The notes below the pieces were generated by a model that worked only from the letters and a program-made list of their open reading frames with translations, did not search any database and had not been told where the DNA came from. The position numbers were made by a program, and so were the translations under genes. Positions 44,766 through 55,830 of a DNA stretch of 64,000 nucleotides are shown in pieces. The stretch comes from Lactarius indigo (taxonomy: Eukaryota > Basidiomycota > Agaricomycetes > Russulales > Russulaceae): the NCBI GenBank assembly GCA_025766275.1, contig JAFKAC010000007.1:1674001-1738000 (forward strand), in the 5' to 3' direction. Numbering within the stretch: the first letter of the stretch is position 1; each line of letters starts with the position of its first letter.

Positions 44766-45260
44766 CTGGCTGTCCTGAATGCCTGATGACGGTCGCACTC
44801 AAGGTCGAGTCCCACAATCGGCCCAAGCGGACCGTATTCTTCGGAGTGTCTGGACCGTCTGCTCAAAAAGGATGTCCGAGATCCATGGGTCCGGCTTTCC
44901 GTTGAGACTAGGTGTGAAGGTTGTTGCAACACCTTGTCCAGAAATAACTTCTCTCGGTGGATTCTCACTGTCCAGAAATAACCCCTCAAGATTCCCTCTC
45001 TAGTGGGTTTTGACTACCACTTTTTTCTATGGTTCATAGCACCATCTCGTAGCGGAGAGGGTAGGCCTTTTCCATTGGTAAAATAATCATTAAAATCGGA
45101 TGCGTTGATGTAGAATTAGACGTGCATCTATATAAGTGTTGCAGCAGTGGACTAACAATAGTATTGTTGGAGTTCCTTGTCAGGAGAGCGAACGGGAACT
45201 GCCAGATTCCTATATATAACAACGTCATGGCCCTTACTCCAGGCTCGCCCTCGTTTCGTC
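44766..45260. other. Junction region upstream of P450 B' fragment
   Basis: Starts with an inverted copy of 9246-9300 (GCCTGATGACGGTCGCACTC), then about 300 bp not found beside P450 B, then the immediate upstream flank of B (TATATAACAACGTCATGG). No gene seen. Confidence 0.5.
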
Positions 45261-45910
45261 ATGACGTCCACCTTCATCGCAGCGGTAGATGCTATCATGG
45301 CATCCCTTTTACTTCATCTCCTAATCGCCTTCCGCGATCACAAGAGAAGAGGAGGGCTCCCTTATCCACCTGGTCCAAAGCCATGGCCAATAATCGGCAA
45401 TTTACTCGACTCTCCGAAACAATTGCCGTGGATCGCGTACACAGAAATGTCCAAGAAACACGGTTTGTGTCATTGCGAGATGCTGTACATCCTTCACTGA
45501 AACTAGCTCGCATGTTCACAAGGCGACATTCTGTACCTTCACATTTTTGGACAGTCTGCCGTGGTGCTCTGTTCCCCGTCCGCGGTCAAAGACATAATTG
45601 AAAAACGCGGGGATATCTACTCGGATCGTCCTGCCTGGCCCATGCCCGAAATGTGCGCAGGATCATTGTCTGTCGGCCGAGTTGCCGTTTCCGTGATACC
45701 CAGCTGACCGTCATCTGACGCCGTAGAATGGATGTAGATTGGCTCTTGGCTTTCAGCAGATACAGAGAGGACTGGCGGGTGAGACGAAAGATCGCGGATC
45801 GCATCTTTCGTCCTGGTGCAATGTCTCTATATCACCGGAGGATAGAGGAAATTACACGCGTATTTCTGGGTCGGCTCTTCGTAGCTCCCGCAGACTTCCG
45901 CAACCATATA
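45261..45910 (+). pseudogene. P450 B': 5' half, inverted copy of P450 B
   Basis: ATG 45261 opens MTSTFIAAVDAIMASLLLHLL with RDHKRRGG and YPPGPKPWPIIGNLLDSP. Exon 2 (DILYLHIFGQSAVVLCSP) and exon 3 (MDVDWLLAFSRYREDW to PADFRNHI) follow, nearly identical to P450 B. Similarity ends abruptly after the CAACCATAT codons near 45910, inside exon 3, and unrelated sequence follows. Promoter and first exons without the catalytic half. Confidence 0.82.
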
Positions 45911-46736
45911 CGGAGTTGCGGCCACAGCCCAGCCCACTGCATCGGGTCTGCATCAGACTTTCAGTTCCACCGTGAGCCTAACATGAAATCAGTCCCTGAA
46001 ATTACTTATTGGGCGTCGAGTGTTCTTAGTTGGGGGAAAGAACCTCAGCTGTATGTGAACATAGTGATTCCTTTTGCGGAGGAGGATCTAGAAGTGGATT
46101 GTATTTTCCTTTTTTTATTTATTCGAGAACTACTTCCCGTGCTTCGCGGGGAAACCGAAAGTGACAGTAGACTTGTCCGAGTCAAAACAATTCGAACCTG
46201 GTCTCCTCCTGATATGGGCCCCCTCCAGTTGACCATGAAACCATCTGTCTCCAGCTCTGTCAACCGCTTCTGTGAGCTGCGCCATATGTGGAACCCCATT
46301 AAGTCTAGTCCTATCACAAGCCTCTTGACGCTAGGTCTTGACTGGGCCCCGCATTCCTTTCAGAAGTAAAAAGACCCTCATATCAACAATGAAAGACACA
46401 CCCGTATGCTTTTTGACGCGAAAGGGACGCTGTAGTTAACAATTATCACTCGTGTTGGTAACGAGGGACGCAGATCTTGGGTGAGCAATGGCTACGGAGT
46501 AGCTTGGCCACAGCACGTCACGCTATAAAAGCGACGCTCACGAAACTGAAAATGACACCAGCATGGCCACGTAAAAGCAATGTCTGGTCAAAATCCTTGC
46601 CCGTTCTTCCTCACTGGACTCATTCACCAAGTCTCTGCGATCTCCGAAATTTGACAAAATTACTTCCTCCGCAATTTGCTCGAAATATCTGCCGTTCACA
46701 TCCCACAATCACTCATACGGACACCTACCAACCACG
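45911..46736. other. Intergenic; start of duplicated segment copy 2
   Basis: Up to about 46280 nothing is recognised; one stretch (46050-46320) is a long minus-strand open frame without motif. From 46283 it matches 16750 onward, including the TATA box at 46524-46531. Confidence 0.45.
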
Positions 46737-47690
46737 ATGAACTATCCCCACACCTTCTCGGCCGGTACCGACTTACCTTGGGGACACGCTTACAATGACT
46801 CTTAGATCTCAACTCGTGAGCACATTTGTCCACACAATACGAGACGCTACCCACTAAGGTTTGTCACAGAGCGTCGACTACACTACCACCGTCGTGGTCA
46901 GTGACATGCTCGGAAACAGAAACAATTTCGAAGATCTCACCGCAACAGACGCAACGACAATTGCTTCCGCCCCAGCGCCGCACCCTCTCGCTAGCGACAG
47001 CACATATAGAAACGAGAATATCTTTGGCCCACACATAAGTACGCAATAAATGGTAGTTGGCTGATGATGTTGCTCACCCTATTGTGTCACAGGACTTGGG
47101 CCCTTGCCATCGCTCGCTCAACGTTGGTCCTGAACCTGCATTTGCCACGACCTCTTCTACTTGTAGTTCAAAGTAGTGACAGACGGTATTTCCTATCCAT
47201 CGCCGCTCTCGACCCCATCGGCGTGTATGGGAATACGGGGTACGTGCGCTTCAGTGTTCGCGTGGGAATTAACTCACTTAATATTCCAAGATATCCGTCC
47301 TACTGAGCACCACCGATAGGCATCGACATACGGGAACCAGTTAACAACAGTGGGCGCGCTAGTATGTCGGAGTGATCCTTGGAAAGCGAACGCAGAGAAG
47401 CATGAAACCTAAGTTGATGGCATTCCAGTGGCCGAACGAGGCAGTGATAGGAAAGCCGAGCACCAGCTGGAGGCGGTGGGCCATCCATGAAGAGGACTCA
47501 CCGCCGCACACCTGCCACTAGAGCCCAGTAAAGGAACAACGATAAATCCAATGTGACGGGACACGGAGAAGGGAGGTCGCGTCACAGTAGGTGGGGGAGT
47601 TTATAATCGATCCTTTCTGGGGCCTAGTATCACAGCGGGGTCAGTAGAAGTCCACGAGCAGAGACTGACATCTTGGTTCGATGGGCGAGT
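46283..47690 (+). repeat. Duplicated segment, copy 2 (copy 1 at 16750-18170)
   Basis: Direct copy of 16750-18170, more divergent toward its 3' end. Keeps promoter, ATG exon, intron and second exon of the small hypothetical gene; the last blocks (CCAGTAAAGGAA.AACGATAAATCCAA) also match. Confidence 0.65.
46737..47049 (+). pseudogene. Second copy of the small hypothetical gene, broken
   Basis: ATG 46737 gives MNYPHTFSAGTDLPWGHAYNDS, then TAG at 46803-46805 within exon 1. The intron keeps its GT and CAG ends, but the branch site CTAAC is CTAAG. Exon 2 stays open to 47049 (TTVVVSDMLGNRNNFEDLTATDATT), yet its phase no longer fits exon 1. The GTAAGC donor that follows in copy 1 is ATAAGT here. Copy 1 is the better preserved. 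Confidence 0.6.
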
Positions 47691-47966
47691 CAGTTGAAGT
47701 GGTACAGTAACTGAAGTTAGTGAACACGAAAAAAAATAAGATGACAACCAAGATGACAACCAAAGCATGCCGATCTGATCTTGGCCAAGTGAACCACACG
47801 TGATCTATCTTGTACAGTGAGTCTCAAGCTCGGTTTGACTCGGAGGTCTCGCAAAATATGAGCGCTATATATATGAGCGTCTATCGGTTTGTACATACAG
47901 CACAGGTTGCGTCTACTTATAGTTCTCTTGTCTACCCTGATCCTTGTCAGGTGACCTTGTTCGAAA
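47691..47966. other. P450 I upstream region
   Basis: Promoter side of P450 I. The last 40 bp before the ATG match the flank of the exon-1 relic F (CAGGT...TTCGAAAATGCCGAT). No other gene. Confidence 0.4.
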
Positions 47967-50116
47967 ATGCCGATCTCTCTCGTCACAGCGTTCGACTGCC
48001 TCGCCCTCGCTGCATTTCTCTATACCCTCTTCGCCTTTCGTGACCACAGAAGGCGAAGGGGCTTCCCGTATCCTCCAGGGCCTCCATCTTGGCCTGTCAT
48101 CGGCAATTTCCTGGATGTCCCAAAATTCTCCCCTTGGTTAGCCTACGCGAATATGTCTAAGGAATACGGTAGGACCAACCTCTCCTGGCGTTTCTCCTCT
48201 GAACATTTATTTTTTGCTAGGCGATGTCGTGTGCCTTCAGGTTTTTGGCCAAGTCGTTATTGCCCTATGTTCGTCGACAGCCATCAAAGACTTGCTCGAA
48301 AGGCGTGGAGAGTTGTACGCGGATCGAACACCGATTTCCAATCCTTGAAATGTTCGCCTGATCTTTTCCCTTCTCTCTCCCTGAGCACTGATTTTACCTA
48401 TGTCTCAGAATGGATATGGATTGGATGTTTCACTTTCTAGAATGGGAAAACACTGGCGTGAAGGTAGAAGGTTATTGGATCGCAGCTTCCGACCTGGCGC
48501 AACGGCCTTGCATCGGCGTTTGATCGAGGAAAAGACACGCGGGTTTCTTGGCCAATTACTTGTCACCCCGGACGCCTTCCGCGAGCACCTCAATCTGTTG
48601 GTCCTGCTTCCACAATTACTTGATAACTGTTAACCCGCGTTGCAGTCTTCAGGGAAAGCTTGTCATGCGCCTCACTTATGGATACGACTTGAAAGACAAC
48701 GACGATATATTGGCCCAACCGAAGAGGATCGGTGAAATCTTAAAACCGTTCTTTTTGCCTGGAGCAGCACTAGTGAATCATCTCCCATTTCGTGCGATTC
48801 ATTCATCCCCTATTGTCATTTGATTGTCTTACAACTATATAGTCCGACGCCTCCCTTCGTGGGTTCCTTGGTTCAAGTATGAGCCACTGGCGGGCGAATG
48901 TAGGGAGCTGGCACGGAGGATGAAGAACGAGCCTATGGACTTCGTAAGGAACTCTATGGTATGGTGGCCAACATTCCGGCAATTTACGTCTACTGATTGT
49001 TCGCTAGCGCGATGGCACCGCAGTACGGTCTCTAGCAACCGAATATCTCAAAGAGGCAGACCTTCTGAATGGCCTGGAACGTCAACAGGCGATGGAAGGT
49101 ATCAGAGATATGCTAGGGTCCTCTGTTCCAAGGTAATTCCTTGGGTCATCTACGAATGTACATAGTGCTTACGTCGGGCGTCAGCTGGTTCAGATACGGC
49201 GCGTGTTCTCCCTATCCCCGTAGCTTGCTTCTTGGCTGACTCGCGACTTTCAGACCGTTTATTCTATAACATCGCTCTTCCTCGCGCTTATCCTTTATCC
49301 AGAGGTCCAAGAAACGAGCGCAGGCAGAGCTTGACTCTGTCATCTCAAGAGATAGGCTGCCAACATACGATGACAAGCCACGCCTACCATATATAGAGGC
49401 GATCAGCAAAGAGCTGACTCGTTGGCATGTGGTGGCACCAATGGGTGCGGGTTCCTCACTCATCAACAGCGACGTGTTCTAACATCTACATGGAGGTGTT
49501 CCCCACGCGCCAACTGATGATGACTTCTATAAAGGTTACTTTATTCCAAAAGGTTTGTAAGCATTCTTCAATGTTTCCCAAAATAATCAAAAATCCTTCG
49601 CTCTACAGGTGCCGTGGTCATGGTTAACGCATGGTGCGCGACAATCATATGTCACACTCGCTCTCCAGAAGGTCCTGAGGTGGATTGACAGGGCTGTCCT
49701 ACACGACCCCGAGCTATATCCCGACCCAGAGATATTCGATCCCAATCGCTTTCTCAACGAGGATGGAAGCTTCCGCGATGATCCGACGATCTCGCTGGTA
49801 TTTGGTGCAGGAAGGCGGATATGCCCAGCGCGCCACTTGGCCGACACGACACTCTTCATAGTGACGGCGTCGGTGTTGTCCATATTCAACGTGACGAAGG
49901 CCAAAGACAAGGATGGGAACGAGATTCCGGTCGCAGTGCCTCCCCTCGACTCGATCCTACCCGATATTGCCATGTAAGTAATGAGATGTGAACCCGGTAC
50001 GTTTGTAGCTGATCAAGCGAACTCCCTTGAAAAGCAATCCGCCGGAGTTTGAATGTTCTATTACGCCAAGAGATAAACTCGCAGAGGACTTGATAAGGGC
50101 AAGTGCCTTGGCTTGA
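47967..50116 (+). pseudogene. Cytochrome P450 I, several frameshifts and a nonsense codon
   Basis: All exons of the family are present: MPISLVTAFDCLALAAFLYTL, YPPGPPSWPVIGNFLDVPKF, exon 3 ending DAFREHLNL, YGYDLKDNDD, LPSWVPWFKYEPLA, AGSDT, KELTRW, FDPNRF, heme loop FGAGRRICPARHL (Cys codon 49822-49824) and FECSITPRDKLAEDLIRASALA, stop 50114-50116. Lesions relative to J and K: one extra base near 48336, one missing base near 48440, a TAG replacing CAG near 49012, one extra base near 49128 and one near 49310. The 3' exons remain clean. The helix-I exon has a GC donor (GCGCGT). Closest to J. Most likely a decaying duplicate. Confidence 0.75.
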
Positions 50117-50859
50117 ATATCACCCCTGCAGCACATCCTCCAGGTATGTACTCTCCAGCTTCTTTCCCCCTCTGTTGGACCTATACTCTGTGTCGCAAAT
50201 TTAGGGGCTGCTGCGTCAACCATTATAGCAGAGACGGCAGAGCTACTCTTTACATGTGGGAACAACTATCTCAGGCTGCTCACTCAGGCTAACATGCTCG
50301 TAGCAAATGTTAGTCATCTTGTACTTATCTACAATACTGTATGTCGAGAATCAAAGCGCTATCTAAGAAAGGAACGCATTGGGGATCCATTCACCAGATT
50401 CGGTCATGATAATCTCCAACGAACTGGCCCTCACCCCCTCCACAGACGGCCGGGAACGACTACTTACTACAGCCCATGAATGTTTCCATGCTTGTACGCT
50501 CGAGCAGCGCAGCGACTTGTTCGGATGGCCATGCGGGTGGCCATTACGATAAAGCCGACCCGACCTTGGATCCGGTGTGGCTACTCGTGGAATAAGTTTC
50601 ATATAGTAGTATCTTAGACCCTGGCTAGTGGTTTGAAGGAATGCATTTGGTCTCACTTCTCTCTGTTGGGCGCATGCGATGCGTGCGGTTCATCACGCCG
50701 CTCAGTTCCGAGTCCGTTCCAATTCAATGAGGAAGTGCCAGCCTGAGTGAGGCCTGAGTTAGTGAGAACCGGTACCGGCCCGGGAACGACCGACACTAGC
50801 GACTCACTCGTTCAAGTTGGTACCGCAACGTCGGCCCCTCATGTATTCCTATTCGTTTA
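50117..50859. other. P450 I 3' flank, duplicated next to J and H
   Basis: Matches the 3' flank of J (58018-58600) and, inverted, that of H, including TTACTACAGCCCATG and AAAGCGC blocks. No gene. Confidence 0.5.
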
Positions 50860-51035
50860 TGTTAGGAAGCAGTCGGTATCGACCGGCTGAATCCGAGCTA
50901 AGATATAAACTCCGATTGAATCTTTGTATGTAATAGCACGTCGTGTCCATCATATAGGGGGTAACAAGCGTCCTTCTCTGACGCTATCCTCCTCTTTCCC
51001 CTCAGCGGGTGTGATTCAAATATAATATTACTATA
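50860..51035 (+). repeat. copia 5' LTR
   Basis: 176 bp, same as 55394-55569. Contains TATAAAC near 50904, a likely promoter. Confidence 0.92.
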
Positions 51036-51050
51036 GGTTATGGGCCCTGG
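51036..51050 (+). promoter_or_regulatory. copia primer-binding site (initiator Met tRNA, internal)
   Basis: GGTTATGGGCCC is complementary to the anticodon stem-loop of eukaryotic initiator Met tRNA, the half-tRNA primer type known from Drosophila copia and yeast Ty5. Confidence 0.7.
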
Positions 51051-51136
51051 CCCCATAGCTTAAAACTTGTTGGCCAGGAAATTCTACAGCTGCTATAGTC
51101 AAAATCTACCCTCATACTAAAGAAACACCCCGTAAT

Positions 51137-54100
51137 ATGCCGCCGTGGCGACCCGACGACGACGACGACGAAAGCAATTCGCCCACATGGCGACTGGATG
51201 AAGAAGACGATCAAAGTAATTCGTCCGAGGAAGAAAAGGAAGAGAAAATATATCTCAAACGAGCAAAAGCCCCTGATTCATCTGTGACTCGCGTGATAGA
51301 GCCGCTGACCGATGAGAACTGGGGGATATGGCGCGGAAGAATGCTAATGATGTTGCGGTACTGTCATGTATTGCAGCACGTACAAGGCACTCTCCCGCGG
51401 CCAACCAGTCCTCGGAATGCGGAGATTTGGGACGACAACGATAGTTATGCCCAAATCCTCATCACGAATAATATAACAGAGTCTCAAATGAATAATACGC
51501 ATCGCTGTACAACAGCGTTAGAAATCTGGAACAGTCTTGAGGCCGTACATCAGACGAAAGGTCTTAACACTTATTTCCAGATCCTCTACAATATGAACCA
51601 TATTGTCTCCGACGAAACTACGAACATCCCCGAACTACTAAACAACATGAAGTCGCAATGGGAACGCCTTATACAAGTATGTAGTGGGCGTATACCATTG
51701 ACTGATCAATATTTTAAGATACTATTGCCTACGCACTCCCGCGTTCGTGGGATCCGTACACTCAACCATATATTGGAGGGGAGTTCGGCGAGATGGAGAC
51801 AGATCCCAAGAAATTAATAAGTTCACAGAAATTTATTGGGATTATCAAAGAAGAATACGCACGGCGCGCGTCACGAAATGCGCCCATCAATATCGTCAAT
51901 CAAGCCATAGGGAATAAATCCCCCCTTTCCCAGCGTATTAGTGATCCCCGATCTGGGGGATCCACTAGTATGTCTAGTCGCCATGGAAAACGAAAGCGGA
52001 AACACTGCAGTCACTGTGAAAAAGATAATCATAATACCGCAAACTGTCGTTTCCTCGGCAAGACAAGATGTACCAATTGCGGAAGATTTTCGCATACAGT
52101 GGATAAGTGCTGGAAAAAGAAAAGAACTGATGGCGATGGCGATGCTAAGTCGAGAAAGGCTTCCACCTCAAAAATTGAAGAAGTCAATTCGACAATATAT
52201 GACGAACAAATGACGCTCACCGTGGAAGAAAGCAAAAATGGAGAGTCGGAATACTTTGGCGAGTGTTATAATTTCGATGATTACGACCCTAGCGATGTGA
52301 CAGCAATCGATGACCGCCTTATCTTGTATGATTGGTATGCTGATAGCGCAACCACATCGCACGTCGCACAAGAGCGAAACGCATTTGTCAAATATGATCA
52401 GCTTGACCAAGCCTCCGTTACCGGTGTCGGCGGTACCAAAGTCCCTATAAAAGGACGTGGAACGGTCGAACTCGAATCGCAACTAAATGGTAAAACTTAC
52501 CTTTTGCGACTCGAGGACGTCCTACATATCCCGTCCAATAAAAATAATTTAATATCCTTGGGACGTTGGGATCGTGCAGGGCGGAAGCGGTACATTTAAA
52601 CACGGAATGCTCACGCTGATCAATAAAGAAGAACAACCAATCGCCGTTGGGCAATTGGCAGATAATAATCTGTACAAGCTCGACGTAAACGTCCGCAATG
52701 CCACACAGAAAAGGATGGACGACGTACACGTTTTTACAACGTCCGAAGATTTCCCAAGTTGGGAAACATGGCATAAACGCTTTGGACATGTTAGTTATAC
52801 TGGGCTGAAGAAGCTCAAGGACGACGGACTTGTCAAAGGGTTCAGCGTGGACTTGCGATCGATTAAACCCGACTGCATAACATGCATAGAAGCAAAACAC
52901 GCAGAAGAACCCTATGGCGAGAAAATAAAGAAACTAACTACGCCGGGTGAACTTACTCATATCGACCTATGGGGAAAGTATGACAAAGCCTCCATTAATG
53001 GCAATCAATACTTCCTCCTATTTGTCGACGATGCGTCGCGATATATAACGGTCCGCTTCCTAAAAGGAAAGGATCAAGCAGCCAGGGAGTCAGAGAATAT
53101 CTGACATACCTTGAGACTAATCATAAACCCCCGCGAGCTACACGGACAGACCGCGGGAAGGAGTTTATAAACGATATCCTACAAACGTGGTGTCATGAGC
53201 GCGGAATTGAAAATCAAATGACCGCACCATACTCACCTGCTCAAAATGGTATAGCTGAACGTGCAAATCGCACATTGGTCGAACTTGCCCGTGCGATGTT
53301 ACGCGGACAAGAGATGCCTGAATTCTTGTGGGAATACGCTGTAAAACATGCAGCGTATATACGAAATCGGTCTTACACACGAGCCCTAGAAAGGGTAACA
53401 CCTTATCAAATGTGGTTCGGTGAAAAGCCCGATGTTACTCACCTTCGGGAATTCGGCACACCAGTTTGGGTGCTCCTGCAAGGTCAAGCTATGCAGCGGA
53501 AAATGTTATCAAAATCGCTGCGTCGTGCCTTTGTAGGATATGAAGATGGATCAAAAGCCGTTCAATATTATAACGCGGAAACGCGAAAAATTCTCACCTC
53601 TCGAAATTTTAAATTCCTCGATAAATCCCAAAACAATTCCCCCACCGAGCCGATATTAATCGAGCCGGACGCACAGCGTGAAGGGGAGTTGGGAGAACGA
53701 GGCACCCTGTCCGCCGGTACTACAGAAGATAGACAACCTATAGCCTCCGGCAGTAGACTAAAGAGGAAGAGAAGTGATGACACACCAGAAGATCCCGAAC
53801 TACAACCCCGAAAAACGCGTGGTGTACGCAAAGACTACAGGCAATTAGAAAACCCGTTTTCGGATACAGAAGACGAAGATGAGGTTATTGCCACACTGGG
53901 GACAGCGATGATTGGTGATCCGAAGAGCCTCAAAGAGGCGAAGGAAACACCAGAGTGGCCAGAATGGGAACGCGCAGTTGAAGCCGAGCTGAAACAGCTT
54001 AGTCAGACTGGCACGTGGAAACTCACCGAGCCACCTGCGAATTCCATTCCCATCGCAAATAAATGGGTCTTCACAAGGAAGTACGGCAAAGCTGGAAACC

Positions 54101-55386
54101 TACTCAAATATAAAGCCCGTCTAGTTGCAAAAGGGTATGCGCAGAGACCGGGATATGATTATAACGAAACATTTTCCCCGGTAGTAAGACTCGAAACACT
54201 TCGAGCAATTCTCGCGCTAGCCGCTATAGTTGACCTCCGCACCCAGCAAATGGATGTGAAAGGAGCTTACCTAAATGGTATCCTCAAAGAGAAGGTCTAT
54301 ATGCGGCAACCCGAAGGCTACGAAGATGGCACAGATCGAGTATGTCTGCTCATAAAAACCCTATATGGACTTAACAGTCCGGGCGTGAGTGGAATAAAGA
54401 GCTCGACGATAAATTAAACAAACACAGATTCACCTCTTTAAAGGCTGATCCATGTGCATACGTCAGAAGAGGAGCCGACCTGGAGATAATAACTGTATGG
54501 GTCGATGACCTCATGCTGTTTGCAACGTCAACGGAAGCTATGGAGCGTACAAAAGAAGACTTACGTTCAGAGTGGGAAGTCACAGACATGGGAGAGCCAA
54601 CCAAGATCGTCGGGATAGAAATAACCCGAGACGACACGGAAATCAAAATAACGCAGCAAAAATATATAGAAGCCATCCTCGAGAAGGAGGGCATGCAGCG
54701 TGCTAATCCCGTGGCGACTCCACTCGACTCCAATATGATGCTCTTACCTAATCCGGACGGGAACGAGGGGAGTAGGAGCAACTCCTACGCGAGGTTGCTT
54801 GGCGAACTCCAGTTTCTGGCAAATGCAACCAGACCGGATATAGCATATGCCGTTAACAGACTGGCATCATATACAGCCAATCCGAGTCTGGAGCATACCG
54901 GAGCCCTAAAAAGAATATTAAGATATCTCGCTGGCACGAAAACCGTATGCCAATACCGACGATTACAAATCGGTTTCGGGATATGTCTTCTTAACGGGCG
55001 GAGGAGCAATTACCTGGATGTCAAAGAAACAATCAATAACGGCTCTATCCTCGACTGAGGCAGAATATATTGCCTTATCCGAGGCAAGCCAGGAAGCTTC
55101 ATGGCTGAGGAACCTATATGAAGAGTTAGGCTACGGTCAAGAATATCCCACACTAATTCAAGAGGATAACATGAGTGCGACGGCGATGGCAAAAAATCCG
55201 AAGTTCCACAAAAGATCAAAACATCTTGCCACACGATGGCATTTAATTCGAGAGTTGGTGGCGGATGGTGTGGTGGAATTAGGAGATTGTCGTGACCCAG
55301 ACCAAACAGCCGACATCCTCACAAAAGCGTTGCCAAGACCAAAGCATAAAAAGCATACAGAAGAAATGGGATTGAAACCGACGTGA
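51137..55386 (+). pseudogene. copia Gag-Pol polyprotein, frame broken in several places
   Basis: ATG 51137 (MPPWRPDDDDDESNS). Gag (UBN2-like; NMKSQWERLIQ), then in other frames: zinc knuckles (CSHCEKDNHNTANC, CTNCGRFSHTVDKC), protease (YADSATTSHV), GAG-pre-integrase (WHKRFGHVSYTGL), integrase (FVDDASRY, RTDRGKEF, NGIAERANR), RT (KARLVAKGYAQ, MDVKGAYLNG, VWVDDLMLF) and RNase H (SSTEAEYIALSEA, LATRWHLIREL). Frame changes are needed near 51735-51745, 52580, 53075 and 54377, each one base. Near 54950 about 35 codons seem missing, including the RNase H ADADYA region. The element cannot make a full polyprotein as written. Confidence 0.85.
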
Positions 55387-55393
55387 AGGGGAG

Positions 55394-55569
55394 TGTTAGG
55401 AAGCAGTCGGTATCGACCGGCTGAATCCGAGCTAAGATATAAACTCCGATTGAATCTTTGTATGTAATAGCACGTCGTGTCCATCATATAGGGGGTAACA
55501 AGCGTCCTTCTCTGACGCTATCCTCCTCTTTCCCCTCAGCGGGTGTGATTCAAATATAATATTACTATA
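55394..55569 (+). repeat. copia 3' LTR
   Basis: 176 bp, identical by eye to 50860-51035, followed by the GTTTA duplication. Confidence 0.92.
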
Positions 55570-55574
55570 GTTTA

Positions 55575-55830
55575 TCTGGCAACAACTATCTGCAATAGGT
55601 CGTAGATGTCTGTAGGTTCCCCAATATTATGTCAGGTAAGAGATAATACATTGGCTCAACAATTCGAGGAGGATTACTAGACCGCGGCTATATATAGGGC
55701 TTCTCTCCGCACTTCTGTAGGGTAGGGCCCAATGTGGTACAGGCGCAAGTGCGGCTCTAAAAGCCTCTCCTCGTGGTTTTTGTATCTACTCTAATTCTAT
55801 GACCCCGGTCTTTTTCAGGCGACCTAGTTC
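55575..55830 (+). promoter_or_regulatory. P450 J upstream region with conserved module
   Basis: Contains ATGTGGTACAGGCGCAAGT (about 55732-55750) and a TATA-like TCTAAAA, followed by TTTTTGTATCTACT and TATGACCCC blocks, as before G and K. TTTTTCAGG just before the ATG may be the acceptor of a small 5' UTR intron. Confidence 0.5.

Larger units (their letters stand above)
50860..55569 (+). mobile_element. Ty1/copia LTR retrotransposon, 4710 bp
   Basis: Two 176-bp LTRs that read identical by eye, flanked by GTTTA duplications (50855-50859 and 55570-55574). LTRs start TGTTAGG and end ACTATA rather than CA. A primer-binding site GGTTATGGGCCC directly follows the left LTR, and a polypurine tract (GAAGGGGAG) directly precedes the right one. 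The order protease, integrase, RT, RNase H marks it as copia. It separates P450 I from J. Confidence 0.93.

Noticed and set aside
46045..46317. Minus-strand frame and a GGTTCGAA-like stretch near 46195 that could suggest a tRNA T-loop
   Set aside because: No matching acceptor, D or anticodon stems could be paired; not a tRNA.
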